IMG/VR virus record: IMGVR_UViG_3300037847_000388
Coordinates: 1-38,852 of that record
Length of the DNA stretch: 38,852 nt
Reading direction: 5' to 3' (one strand)
Source: a virus
A model generated the notes under the pieces. The model had not been told where the DNA came from, searched no databases, and saw only the letters and a program-made list of their open reading frames with translations. The number at the start of each line of letters is the position of its first letter. Positions within the stretch are counted from its first letter, which is position 1. The position numbers were made by a program, and so were the translations under genes. This document shows positions 4,940 to 12,802 of the stretch, one piece after another.

Positions 4940-5277
4940 AATACTTTACCAAAGAAGAGTTTAACTGCCAACATACTGGTGAAAACCGTATGGAAGATGA
5001 GTTTTTACAGAAACTTGACGAACTTAGGGGTTTCTGCGGTTTTCCTTTCGTTATCACCAGCGGCTACAGAAGCCCTAGCCATCCGATAGAGGCCAGAAAA
5101 GAGATACCGGGAACTCACGCGCAAGGCATAGCGGCAGATATCAAAATAACCAACTCTGCCCACCGGTATTCGATAATAAAAGCGGCCTTAGAGCACGGTT
5201 TTACTGGCATAGGGGTCGCTGGTGACTTTATACACGTAGATACACGGGGTACAGCCCCTGTGATTTGGACGTACTGA
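4936..5277 (+). CDS. M15-family zinc peptidase endolysin
   Basis: A 113-residue Peptidase_M15_3-type protein. It has a conserved YFTKEEFNCQHTG start, SGYRS at 42-46, H61 and D68 in HAQGIAADIK, and H100 in HVDTR. H61, D68 and H100 are the expected zinc ligands. Such enzymes cut L-Ala-D-Glu or D-Ala bonds of peptidoglycan for lysis. The conserved first residues require a TTG start (TTGA overlap with the previous gene) rather than the internal Met19. No signal peptide is seen, so it needs a holin, and candidates lie at 17427 and 18915. Confidence 0.85.
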   Translation: MKYFTKEEFNCQHTGENRMEDEFLQKLDELRGFCGFPFVITSGYRSPSHPIEARKEIPGTHAQGIAADIKITNSAHRYSIIKAALEHGFTGIGVAGDFIHVDTRGTAPVIWTY

Positions 5278-5636
5278 TGTTACATACTAAGAATGTCACT
5301 ATTACTGCATCCGCTACACCCACAGATGTGGTTGCAGACATCCCCACAGGGTTCGTAGCCTTTATCAACTACATCATGTTACACAACAGAGGCGGGGCAA
5401 CTAACGCCTGCACTCTGTACCTCGATAATTCTTCTGAAAGTTCTCAAATTTACCTCCTAAACGCTAAAAACGTGGATGACGGTGAAGTGGTCGAGTTTCA
5501 CGAGGGACAATTTGTACTGTACGAAGGGGACAGCGTAATCGCTTCTATAGCAGACGCAGGAAGCGTTGACGTTGCCTGTACCTTTGATATTGTTGAGGCT
5601 TCCTCTATCTTAAGAAACTTTAACAGGGTGTCGTGA
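5277..5636 (+). CDS. Probable virion accessory protein, beta-rich (119 aa)
   Basis: The ATG at 5277 shares a base with the preceding stop (TGATG). The product alternates short hydrophobic strands with Thr, Asp and Asn-rich turns (NVTITASATPTDVVADIPTG, CTLYLDN, VVEFHEGQFVLYEGDSV), typical of small jelly-roll or immunoglobulin-like virion decoration proteins. I do not recognise the family. Head decoration or tail completion is inferred from fold impression and position. Confidence 0.5.
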   Translation: MLHTKNVTITASATPTDVVADIPTGFVAFINYIMLHNRGGATNACTLYLDNSSESSQIYLLNAKNVDDGEVVEFHEGQFVLYEGDSVIASIADAGSVDVACTFDIVEASSILRNFNRVS

Positions 5637-5866
5637 TGATTACAATAGTTGGTGCTGATTGGTGTCCTGCGTGTCGTAGGGCTAAGAAAACAGCCAAAGA
5701 GCACAACATGGAGTACAAATACGTACACATACCTCCGGGTCAAGAAGGATGGGATATGGTAGAGGCCCTGACAGGCAAGCGATCAATCCCCCAGATATTT
5801 TACCACTTTGGTGGTTCTAAAGAGTTTAAAGAAGCCCTCAACAGCGTAGGAGAACTTACACAATGA
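5636..5866 (+). CDS. Glutaredoxin-like protein (CPAC)
   Basis: A 76-residue thioredoxin-fold protein with WCPAC at residues 9-13 (catalytic Cys10 and Cys13) and a cis-proline in RSIPQIF. It reduces disulfides with a dithiol active site, and a natural client is the ribonucleotide reductase at 30198-32063, whose C-terminal CxxxxC pair must be re-reduced each cycle. I start at the ATG at 5636 (TGATG overlap) instead of the GTG three bases earlier. Its place among virion genes, far from the reductase, is unusual. Confidence 0.85.
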   Translation: MITIVGADWCPACRRAKKTAKEHNMEYKYVHIPPGQEGWDMVEALTGKRSIPQIFYHFGGSKEFKEALNSVGELTQ

Positions 5867-6288
5867 AATCAGTAAACGAAATGGTTATCGGTTTTGGTCT
5901 TGCGGTTTTTTTCTCACTGGTAGCTATGTCAGCGTACGGAGAGACTGTTATTAATTACGATGACGGATCTACGTATACTTTGAGCGGTAAAGAAGAAATT
6001 TACGTATCTTCACAGCCTCTGTGGGAGCACCGCACCCTAAACAACGGTAATCTCGTACAGATTACAAAACAGAAGCCGTGGGCAAAGCGCGATTACGTTC
6101 CGACCCCTGTAGACGCTATGCAACCGGGATCACACGAGTGGTGCCAAGCGTACGTCCCGTGGGCAGAAGGTTTGACGTTTGATATGATTACGTGGCAACG
6201 TGCTTGCGACACTAACAACGATGGCAAGTATGGCTGTGGTGACACTCAGTTTGACGACTCAGACGATTCTGGGGTTTGTACGGAATAA
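5863..6288 (+). CDS. Secreted protein of unknown function (141 aa)
   Basis: The N-terminus has a hydrophobic segment (MVIGFGLAVFFSLVAMSAYG) with a likely signal-peptidase site near AYG-ET, so export to the periplasm is expected. The mature part has WCQAYVPWAEG and DTNNDGKYGCGD, the latter resembling a calcium-binding DxNxDG loop, plus four cysteines. Its start overlaps the glutaredoxin stop as ATGA. It could act in lysis or in changing the host envelope. I do not recognise a family function. Confidence 0.6.
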   Translation: MKSVNEMVIGFGLAVFFSLVAMSAYGETVINYDDGSTYTLSGKEEIYVSSQPLWEHRTLNNGNLVQITKQKPWAKRDYVPTPVDAMQPGSHEWCQAYVPWAEGLTFDMITWQRACDTNNDGKYGCGDTQFDDSDDSGVCTE

Positions 6289-6378
6289 GTGGACGTATTT
6301 TTTCTAGGCTGTCTAATGATGCTCCCTATGATAACCGGGGGCATCACTTTTTACTATAGCTGGAAAGTAAGTGGCTGA
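6289..6378 (+). CDS. Tiny membrane peptide (29 aa)
   Basis: GTG-started ORF of 29 codons immediately after the preceding stop (FFLGCLMMLPMITGGITFYY core, one membrane helix). It ends eight bases inside the terminase large-subunit gene. Support is hydrophobicity and perfect packing between genes. It is one of four such ORFs in this window. Confidence 0.4.
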   Translation: MDVFFLGCLMMLPMITGGITFYYSWKVSG

Positions 6379-7621
6379 CTTAAACGTACAACTGTTGCCT
6401 TGGCAACAAGAGGTCTACTCTGATCCTACTAGGTTCAAGGTAGTTGCGGCAGGACGGAGAACAGGGAAGTCCCGTCTTGCGGCTTGGTTACTAATAATCA
6501 ATGCACTACAGGCCGACAAAGGTCAAGTTTTTTACGTTGCGCCCACTCAGGGTCAGGCCCGTGACATTATGTGGCAGACCCTTCTGGAGCTAGGACACCC
6601 TGTGATTGTAGGTTCACATATTAATAACCTACAGATCAAGCTGGTCAACGGGGCCACCATTAGTCTCAAGGGAGCCGACAGGCCGGAGACAATGCGTGGT
6701 GTGTCCTTGAAGTTTCTTGTGATGGACGAATACGCAGATATGAAGCCTGACGTATGGGAGCAAATCCTCCGTCCAGCACTAGCTGACCAAAAAGGTTCAG
6801 CGCTGTTCATCGGTACGCCTATGGGCAGAAACCATTTCTATGAACTGTACAAGTACGCGGAGTTAGGCGACGATGAGACTTACAGGGGCTGGCATTTCAC
6901 CAGCTACGATAACCCGCTGTTGGACGCCTCTGAAATCGACATGGCGAAGAAATCAATGTCGAGTTACGCCTTCCGTCAAGAGTTCATGGCCTCATTTGAA
7001 GCCAGAGGCTCAGAGATGTTCAGAGAAGATTGGGTCAAGTTTGGGGACGAGCAAGACGAGGGCGACTACTACATAGCGGTTGACTTAGCTGGTTTTGAAG
7101 AAGTAAACAAGAAACGAACTAAGAATAGTAGGCTTGATGAAACCGCAATCGCTGTTGTTAAAGTTAGTCCTAATGGTTGGTACGTTGATAATATTATACA
7201 TGGGCGGTGGAGCCTTGACGAGACTGCCACCAAGATATTTCAGGCCGTTAGAGACTACCGACCCATTAGCGTTGGTATTGAGCGAGGAATCGCAAAGCAA
7301 GCAGTGATGAGTCCTCTGATGGACCTACAGAAGCGCTACGGGACTTTCTTTAGAGTCGAAGAGCTAACCCACGGTAACAAGAAAAAGACTGACAGGGTTA
7401 TGTGGGCGCTACAGGGGCGCTTTGAAAACGGTTACGTAACACTTAAGAAAGGAGATTGGAACAACAGGTTTTTAGACCAGCTATTCCAGTTTCCAGATCC
7501 GTTGACCCACGATGACTTGGTTGACGCTTTGGCGTACGTAGACCAGCTAGCGCAGGTTGCGTACCACTACGATTTTGAAATTGACAATCACGAAGTACTA
7601 GACGTTGTAGCAGGATACTAA
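6371..7621 (+). CDS. terL: Terminase large subunit
   Basis: A 416-residue packaging motor. The ATPase domain shows Walker A GRRTGKS at 28-34 and Walker B FLVMDEY with D119/E120, with a coupling-type FIGTP motif at 147-151. The nuclease domain begins at AVDLAG (D238) and ends in an aspartate-rich DDLVDALAYVDQL near 385-397. It translocates DNA into proheads and cuts concatemers. The start is GTG at 6371, inside the tiny upstream ORF. Its stop overlaps the next tiny ORF as TAATG. Confidence 0.95.
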   Translation: MADLNVQLLPWQQEVYSDPTRFKVVAAGRRTGKSRLAAWLLIINALQADKGQVFYVAPTQGQARDIMWQTLLELGHPVIVGSHINNLQIKLVNGATISLKGADRPETMRGVSLKFLVMDEYADMKPDVWEQILRPALADQKGSALFIGTPMGRNHFYELYKYAELGDDETYRGWHFTSYDNPLLDASEIDMAKKSMSSYAFRQEFMASFEARGSEMFREDWVKFGDEQDEGDYYIAVDLAGFEEVNKKRTKNSRLDETAIAVVKVSPNGWYVDNIIHGRWSLDETATKIFQAVRDYRPISVGIERGIAKQAVMSPLMDLQKRYGTFFRVEELTHGNKKKTDRVMWALQGRFENGYVTLKKGDWNNRFLDQLFQFPDPLTHDDLVDALAYVDQLAQVAYHYDFEIDNHEVLDVVAGY

Positions 7622-7710
7622 TGGTTTTTAGAAAATTTAATACGTACGGAATCTACGCAATCTCTGCCGCGGTGTGTTTTACACTAGGTTACTGCGTGGC
7701 GCTTATCTAA
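7621..7710 (+). CDS. Tiny membrane peptide (29 aa)
   Basis: Twenty-nine codons starting in the terminase stop (TAATG) and ending ten bases before the portal start. Basic N-terminus (MVFRKF), then IYAISAAVCFTLGYCVALI, a single membrane helix with positive-inside polarity. It is the same kind of interstitial ORF as those at 533, 1585 and 6289. Function unknown. Confidence 0.45.
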   Translation: MVFRKFNTYGIYAISAAVCFTLGYCVALI

Positions 7711-7720
7711 GGAAATTACT

Positions 7721-9778
7721 ATGGCAGAAGACATCTTAAGTCTAGACCCGCTTATGATTGAAGAATCTATAGAAGAGTGGGTAATGACCAAATGCGAAAG
7801 CTGGCGGGATCACTATGAATCTAACTATGAACAGAAGTTCGAAGAATACTATCGGCTATGGAGAGGTCAATGGGACCCTGCTGACTCAGAAAGAGCATCA
7901 GAACGTTCTCGTATTATCTCTCCTGCGCTTCAGCAGGCTGTAGAATCAAGCGTAGCAGAACTTGAGGAAGCCACGTTTGGGCGAGGAAAGTGGTTTGATA
8001 TTGCAGACGATGTAAACGACCAAGAACGCACAGACGTTCAGTACCTCCGTAAAAAGCTGACAGAAGACTTTGAAAAGTGCAAGATCCGTAAGGCAGTTGC
8101 AGAGTGTCTTATTAACTCAGCGGTGTTTGGTGTCGGCATTGGCGAAATCGTGCTAGAAGAAGTAAAAGAGATGGCACCATCAACACAGCCAATTATGGAC
8201 GGACAGTTGCAGGCTGTGGGCGTAAACATTACTGACAGAGTTGTGGTCACGCTAAAGCCTGTAATGCCTCAAAACTTTTTGATTGATCCAGTGGCTACGT
8301 CTATAGAAGACGCTATGGGCGTTGCTATTGACGAGTTTGTGTCTAAGCACTCTGTAGAACTGCTACAGGAGCAGGGCGTATACAAAAATGCCTATATTGA
8401 AACAGCGGCTCCTGATACTGACCTAGAGCCTGACCAAGACCTGACAATGTACCATGATGACAAGGTACGTCTCACGAAGTACTACGGCCTTGTTCCTCGA
8501 CAAATGCTTGAAGCTGAAGGGGCAGATGTTGATTCTGACTCTCTGTATGTAGAAGCAGTCGTAGTTATTGCTAACGGCGGTGTCTTGCTAAAAGCTGAAG
8601 CCAACCCGTACATGATGGGTGACCGCCCTGTGGTAGCGTTTCCGTGGGACGTAGTTCCGGGCCGCTTCTGGGGCCGTGGTATTTGCGAAAAAGGCTACAA
8701 CAGCCAGAAGGCTCTGGACACAGAGTTACGCGCACGTATCGACGCCTTGTCCCTCACGATTCACCCCATGCTCGCTATCGACGCTACTAGGTTGCCACGG
8801 GGCGCTAAACCTGAGGTACGTCCGGGCAAGATGATTCTAACTAACGGAGATCCACGTGAAGTACTACAGCCGTTCAATTTTGGGCAAGTTGGTCAGATTA
8901 CTTTTGCACAAGCTCAAGCGCTTCAACAGATGGTTCAGCAGGCTACCGGAGCGGTTGACTCAGCCGGAATCGCTGGAAACGTCAATGGTGAAGCTACTGC
9001 CGCTGGTATTTCTATGTCTCTTGGCGCTATTATCAAACGCCATAAGCGCACCCTGATTAACTTCCAGCAGTCGTTCCTGTTGCCGTTTGTGACTAAAGCG
9101 GCACACAGGTATATGCAGTTTGACCCTGATAACTATCCTGTGGCTGACTACAAGTTCAACGCTACGTCTACGCTAGGTATCATTGCCCGCGAGTACGAAG
9201 TAAGCCAGCTTGTACAACTCTTGCAGACCATGAAGCAAGATAGCCCAGCTTATCCGGTACTGATCCAGAGCATTATTGAAAACATGAACCTCAGTAACCG
9301 CGAAGACTTGATTGCCTCACTGCAAAAAGCGCAGGAGCCAGATCCTCAAGCACAACAGATGGCTCAGATGGCACAGCAGGCTCAACTTGAGTTCCAGCAG
9401 AGTCAAACAGCGGCCCTGCAAGGACAGGCGGCAGAGTCTCAAGCACGTGCGGCTAAGTACATGATTGACACTGAGCTTGCACCAGCAGAGCTAGAGATTG
9501 ACAAGATTAACGCAATCACACGTAATCTGAAGGACGGTGATGCAGACGATAGAGAGTTTGAGAAGCGTCTAAAGATTGCAGAAGTTGCACTTAAAGAAAA
9601 GGCCCTAAATAACAAAGGAGAACCTACTCGTGCTAATGACACAAACCGAAATGAACAGCTTTCTAGACCAAATCAACAAAGCGTTCAGCGCCCAGTTCAG
9701 CCGATTAGACCAGTTGGAGAGCAGGCTCGTGGCCCTAGAGGACCAAATGTCGGCCCAGCCCCAGAAGGAGGAGCCTAA
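7721..9778 (+). CDS. Portal (head-tail connector) protein
   Basis: A 685-residue portal of podovirus type. It follows the large terminase and precedes scaffold and capsid. Recognisable parts are an N-terminal YYRLWRGQWD region, the SRIISPALQQAVESSVAELE stretch, a VPGRFWGRGICEKGYNSQK segment and a long Gln/Ala-rich helical C-terminus with a proline-rich tail. Twelve copies would form the ring through which DNA passes. AAGGAA precedes the ATG. Its 3' 149 bases also encode an overlapping ORF in another frame. Confidence 0.9.
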   Translation: MAEDILSLDPLMIEESIEEWVMTKCESWRDHYESNYEQKFEEYYRLWRGQWDPADSERASERSRIISPALQQAVESSVAELEEATFGRGKWFDIADDVNDQERTDVQYLRKKLTEDFEKCKIRKAVAECLINSAVFGVGIGEIVLEEVKEMAPSTQPIMDGQLQAVGVNITDRVVVTLKPVMPQNFLIDPVATSIEDAMGVAIDEFVSKHSVELLQEQGVYKNAYIETAAPDTDLEPDQDLTMYHDDKVRLTKYYGLVPRQMLEAEGADVDSDSLYVEAVVVIANGGVLLKAEANPYMMGDRPVVAFPWDVVPGRFWGRGICEKGYNSQKALDTELRARIDALSLTIHPMLAIDATRLPRGAKPEVRPGKMILTNGDPREVLQPFNFGQVGQITFAQAQALQQMVQQATGAVDSAGIAGNVNGEATAAGISMSLGAIIKRHKRTLINFQQSFLLPFVTKAAHRYMQFDPDNYPVADYKFNATSTLGIIAREYEVSQLVQLLQTMKQDSPAYPVLIQSIIENMNLSNREDLIASLQKAQEPDPQAQQMAQMAQQAQLEFQQSQTAALQGQAAESQARAAKYMIDTELAPAELEIDKINAITRNLKDGDADDREFEKRLKIAEVALKEKALNNKGEPTRANDTNRNEQLSRPNQQSVQRPVQPIRPVGEQARGPRGPNVGPAPEGGA

Positions 9779-9851
9779 TGCCGAAGGAAAAAGACCCAAA
9801 GCTAAAGCGAGCCGGAGTAAGCGGGTACAACAAGCCAAAGAGGACTCCTAA
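9630..9851 (+). CDS. Overlapping coiled-coil protein (73 aa)
   Basis: It starts at GTG 9630, nine bases after AAGGAG, and runs out of frame through the end of portal and the beginning of the next gene. The product has a leucine-heptad segment (LDQINKAFSAQFSRLDQLES and onward to LEDQM) followed by a Lys/Arg/Ala-rich tail. The strong ribosome site supports real expression. Small coiled-coil proteins after portal occur in related phages, but their function is not known to me. Confidence 0.55.
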   Translation: MLMTQTEMNSFLDQINKAFSAQFSRLDQLESRLVALEDQMSAQPQKEEPNAEGKRPKAKASRSKRVQQAKEDS

Positions 9852-10044
9852 TCACCCAACCAAGAAATACATCGTAGTAGCCAAGGAAGGCGACAAAACT
9901 AAAACTATTCGTTTTGGTGACGCGAAGATGAAGATCAAGAAAGATCAGCCAGCGCGTCGAAAGTCGTTCAGGGCTAGACACAAGTGCGACACAAGCAAAC
10001 CTAGTAAACTAACCGCAAGATATTGGTCTTGCAAAAACTGGTAA
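9778..10044 (+). CDS. Basic conserved protein, DUF5872-like (88 aa)
   Basis: A highly basic 88-residue protein beginning MPKEKDPKLKRAGVSGYNKP. It has YIVVAKEGDKTKTIRFGDAK in the middle and RKSFRARHKCD with YWSCKNW at the end. This layout is widespread in marine phages (DUF5872-like) without a settled function. It may be a virion DNA-binding or head protein. Its ATG shares a base with the portal stop (TAATG). Confidence 0.65.
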   Translation: MPKEKDPKLKRAGVSGYNKPKRTPNHPTKKYIVVAKEGDKTKTIRFGDAKMKIKKDQPARRKSFRARHKCDTSKPSKLTARYWSCKNW

Positions 10045-10054
10045 GGAGAGCGCT

Positions 10055-10168
10055 ATGCCAATGGTAGGAAACAAAAAGTATCCATATACAGCAAAGGGCA
10101 AGGCTAAAGCCAAAGCCGCCGCTAAAAAATCAGGCAAAAAAGTCAAAACGGCTAAAAAGAGGTACTAA
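10055..10168 (+). CDS. Small Lys/Ala-rich protein (37 aa)
   Basis: AAGGAGAG precedes an ATG giving MPMVGNKKYPYTAKGKAKAK and a tail of Lys and Ala. The MPMVGxKKYPYT start is a pattern I associate with small proteins near phage portal genes. Too short for domain assignment. The charge suggests DNA or capsid interior contact. Confidence 0.6.
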   Translation: MPMVGNKKYPYTAKGKAKAKAAAKKSGKKVKTAKKRY

Positions 10169-10321
10169 ATGGCTAAACGAGGGCTGTACGCCAATATCCA
10201 CGCCAAGCGTAAGCGCATCAAGGCTGGGTCAGGCGAAACGATGCGAAAAGCAGGCACTAAAGGCGCTCCTAAGGCCTCTGACTTTAAAAAAGCAGCAAAA
10301 ACTGCCAAAAAACGCAAATAG
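10169..10321 (+). CDS. Small basic protein, MAKRGLYANIHAKRKRI type (50 aa)
   Basis: Fifty codons, starting directly after the previous stop. The sequence MAKRGLYANIHAKRKRIKAG with a GETMRKAGTKGAP centre is a recurring tiny phage protein placed next to structural genes. Strongly basic; likely packaged or DNA-associated, by inference. Its stop ends four bases before a consensus promoter. Confidence 0.65.
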   Translation: MAKRGLYANIHAKRKRIKAGSGETMRKAGTKGAPKASDFKKAAKTAKKRK

Positions 10322-10324
10322 TGC

Positions 10325-10353
10325 TTGACAAACGCTTAAAAGTATGATATAAT
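10325..10353 (+). promoter_or_regulatory. Perfect-consensus sigma70 promoter before capsid genes
   Basis: TTGACA, a 17-base spacer and TATAAT: both hexamers match the consensus at every base with ideal spacing. It directs transcription into the small gene at 10408, then scaffold and capsid, which are needed in large amounts. Confidence 0.9.
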
Positions 10354-10358
10354 ATATA

Positions 10359-10374
10359 GTGTACTAAGGTACAC
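10359..10374 (+). promoter_or_regulatory. Dyad at the transcription start (operator or 5' hairpin)
   Basis: GTGTAC-TAAG-GTACAC is a perfect 6-bp inverted repeat located at about +1 of the consensus promoter. As DNA it is placed like a repressor operator. As RNA it would make a hairpin at the extreme 5' end that could stabilise the capsid mRNA. Confidence 0.6.
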
Positions 10375-10407
10375 CTTATTAATCAGAGATAACCTAAGAG
10401 GCCTCAA

Positions 10408-10662
10408 GTGGATAAAGAAGCAGAACAGTACTACGACAATTACTTTAGTCTTTTCCGTCAGCAGGGCTGGAAACAGCTTATGAATGACTTTGGGCAAAAC
10501 GCTGGACAAATTAACAGCGTAGAAGCAACTAAAGATGCTGACGATATGCAGTTTCGTAAAGGACAACTCAACGTTATTGGGTACTTGCTTAATATGGAAA
10601 GTATTATGAATACTAACTATGAGCAAGCCAGCGAAGAGCCTGAAACAGAAGAAGATGATTAA
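10408..10662 (+). CDS. Hypothetical pre-capsid protein (84 aa)
   Basis: It starts at GTG 10408, seven bases after AAGAGG. It is an acidic helical protein with YYDNYFSLFRQQGWKQLMND and FRKGQLNVIGYLLNMES segments and an all-acidic C-terminus. The WKQL...FRKGQL arrangement recurs in marine podoviruses ahead of scaffold genes, without known function. First gene behind the consensus promoter. Confidence 0.65.
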   Translation: MDKEAEQYYDNYFSLFRQQGWKQLMNDFGQNAGQINSVEATKDADDMQFRKGQLNVIGYLLNMESIMNTNYEQASEEPETEEDD

Positions 10663-10879
10663 AGTATTTGAATTTCGTTGTACAAACGGACACACCTTTG
10701 AAGAATTTGTAGAATCAGGCGTCACATCCAGTAGGTGCGGGTGTGGCGCTAACGCTACAAAAATCGTATCAGCAACTCAGCATATCCTAGATGGATCTTC
10801 AGGGGACTTCCCCGGTAGACACATGAAGTGGGTACGAGAACACGAGCAAGCTGGACGAAAAAACCGGGAATCTCAGTAG
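10655..10879 (+). CDS. Zinc-ribbon protein, FmdB-like (74 aa)
   Basis: The start at 10655 gives MIKVFEFRCTNGHTFEEFVE and overlaps the previous stop by eight bases. Cys9, His13 and the later CGC at about 28-30 suggest a one-sided zinc ribbon like FmdB-type regulators. The C-terminal part (HILDGSSGDFPGRHMKWVRE) matches phage homologues by pattern. Zinc coordination looks incomplete relative to a four-cysteine ribbon. Function unknown. Confidence 0.6.
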   Translation: MIKVFEFRCTNGHTFEEFVESGVTSSRCGCGANATKIVSATQHILDGSSGDFPGRHMKWVREHEQAGRKNRESQ

Positions 10880-10932
10880 AGGCAACTCCTATTTATTCTC
10901 CATAACCTAATAATAGGCGGGGTAAGTTTACA

Positions 10933-11733
10933 ATGTCACGAGCGACACTTATTGATGAGCGTCCAGAAGAAGAACAAGAGGCAACGGACCAACTCGACAC
11001 ACAGGACACAATAGAGACTCCTCAAGAAGAGGAACAACCTCAAGAACCTGATATTCCAGAAAAGTACCGTGGTAAGTCTGTAGAAGAACTTGTACAGATG
11101 CACCAAGAGCTTGAGAAATTTTCAGGCAAGCAGAGTACGGAAGTTGGCGAGCTTAGGTCAGTTGTTGATAGTTACATCCAGACACAACTCTCAGAGCAAC
11201 AAGCACCTCAACCACAGCAACAAGACGATGAAGATGATGTAGATTTCTTTGTCGATCCTAAAACCGCTGTTAGTCGAGCTATAGACAATCACCCTAAAAT
11301 AAAAGAAGCACAGCAGTATACTGCCCAAGCTAAAATGCAGGCGGCACTGTCACAACTTCAGCAGAAACACCCTGATATGGAATCCATCCTAAAGGATGCT
11401 AAATTCGCAGAGTGGATTAAAGGGTCAAAAGTCAGAACAAAGTTGTTTGTAGAAGCTGACCAAAACTACGATTTTGAATCCGCTGACGAACTGTTCTCCC
11501 TCTGGAAAGAGAGAAACCAAGTAGTCCAACAAACCGCACAAGCGGAAAAGGCGGCACGTAAAAGCGCAGTAAAGACAGCAAGCACAGGCAACGCTCGCGG
11601 AACAGCAGAAGGGTCACGTAAGAAGGTTTATCGTCGCGCTGACATTATTAAACTTATGAAGAGCGACCCAGAGCGTTACCACGCTTTGTCAGACGAACTG
11701 TTAAAAGCATACGCAGAGGGTCGTGTTCGATAG
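10933..11733 (+). CDS. Capsid assembly scaffolding protein
   Basis: A 266-residue, very acidic and Gln/Glu-rich protein without globular signature in its first 100 residues, then helical. It ends in VYRRADIIKLMKSDPERYHA followed by LKAYAEGRVR, the capsid-binding C-terminal pattern of T7-like scaffolds. Position immediately before the major capsid gene fits. It would template prohead assembly and leave before DNA filling. Confidence 0.85.
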   Translation: MSRATLIDERPEEEQEATDQLDTQDTIETPQEEEQPQEPDIPEKYRGKSVEELVQMHQELEKFSGKQSTEVGELRSVVDSYIQTQLSEQQAPQPQQQDDEDDVDFFVDPKTAVSRAIDNHPKIKEAQQYTAQAKMQAALSQLQQKHPDMESILKDAKFAEWIKGSKVRTKLFVEADQNYDFESADELFSLWKERNQVVQQTAQAEKAARKSAVKTASTGNARGTAEGSRKKVYRRADIIKLMKSDPERYHALSDELLKAYAEGRVR

Positions 11734-11750
11734 CCTAAAGGAGAATTACA

Positions 11751-12749
11751 ATGGCTAATGAAACCTCTGGTGCCTATTTTACAGCTAATGCTGTAGTAGA
11801 CAAAACTGCGGCAGATGTCTTTGTCCCCGAAATTTGGTCGGACGAGATTATTGCCGCTTATCAAAAGAACCTGAAGATGGCCCCTCTCGTCAAGCGTATG
11901 TCTATGACGGGCAAGAAGGGTGACCGTATTCACGTACCTAAGCCTATCCGTGGTACTGCTAATGCTAAGGCAGAAGCAACTGCGGTAACGATTCAGGCCA
12001 ACCTTGAGACTGAACTGACTATCGACGTTGATCGTCATTTTGAGTACTCACGTTTGATCGAAGATATCGTAGAAGTACAGGCGCTGTCCTCTCTGCGTCA
12101 GTTCTACACTGAAGATGCTGGCTACCAGCTTGCTCTTAAGGTAGACACTGATTTGATGAACGTTGCTACTGGTTTTGGTGATGGTACTCGTACCGCCTCC
12201 CCCACCACTAACGGCGCTTCATGGGTCAACAGCAACAGCTACTACGCTGACAACGGTGCTGACATTGCAACTTATGCGGCTGACACTGTTTTGCCTGCTG
12301 ACCAAATCGAAGACAACCACATCCGCGGCCTCATCAAGTTGATGGATGACGCTAACGTGCCTATGGACAACCGTGTTTTGGTTATCCCGCCTGCGGCTCG
12401 TAAGCAGATCATGGGCATTGACCGATACGTGTCTTCTGACTTTGTAGGTGGTCGTGGTGTTGAGTCCGGCTTGATCGGTAACCTGTACGGTGTTGATATC
12501 TACGTATCAAGCAACTGTCCGGTTCTTGAGACTGCCGCAGAAAACACTGCATCTGGCGCTACCGCAGATGTACGTGGTTGTCTGTTCTTCCACAAGGACG
12601 CTATTGTTCTTGCAGAGCAGATGGCTGTACGTTCTCAGACTCAGTACAAACAGGAATACCTGTCTACGCTGTTTACGTCTGACACTCTGTATGGCGTTGA
12701 AACTTATCGTCCGGAAGCAGGATTTATCCTCGCTGTCGCAGACGCCTAA
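11751..12749 (+). CDS. Major capsid protein (HK97-fold, T7-like)
   Basis: A 332-residue protein preceded by AAAGGAGA and followed by a strong terminator. The N-terminal VFVPEIWSDEIIAAYQKNLK, the KKGDRIHVPKPI strand and the C-terminal VYGVETYRPEAGF-like end are typical of podovirus major capsid proteins. About 415 copies would form a T=7 head. It is served by the perfect promoter at 10325 and probably the most expressed gene. Confidence 0.92.
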   Translation: MANETSGAYFTANAVVDKTAADVFVPEIWSDEIIAAYQKNLKMAPLVKRMSMTGKKGDRIHVPKPIRGTANAKAEATAVTIQANLETELTIDVDRHFEYSRLIEDIVEVQALSSLRQFYTEDAGYQLALKVDTDLMNVATGFGDGTRTASPTTNGASWVNSNSYYADNGADIATYAADTVLPADQIEDNHIRGLIKLMDDANVPMDNRVLVIPPAARKQIMGIDRYVSSDFVGGRGVESGLIGNLYGVDIYVSSNCPVLETAAENTASGATADVRGCLFFHKDAIVLAEQMAVRSQTQYKQEYLSTLFTSDTLYGVETYRPEAGFILAVADA

Positions 12750-12758
12750 GTTTTACAC

Positions 12759-12786
12759 AGGGGGTCGCAATGGCCCCCTTTTCCTT
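12759..12786 (+). terminator. Intrinsic terminator after capsid gene
   Basis: AGGGGGTC-GCAAT-GGCCCCCT forms an 8-bp stem with one G.T pair and a 5-base loop, followed by TTTTCCTT. It lies ten bases after the capsid stop and is a textbook Rho-independent terminator that would set capsid expression apart from the fibre genes. Confidence 0.9.
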
Positions 12787-12802
12787 TACATAAGGGTTTT
12801 CT

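Noticed and set aside
11751-12749. Programmed frameshift making a longer capsid protein as in T7 gp10B
   Set aside because: No convincing slippery heptamer near the capsid end, and a terminator follows ten bases after the stop.
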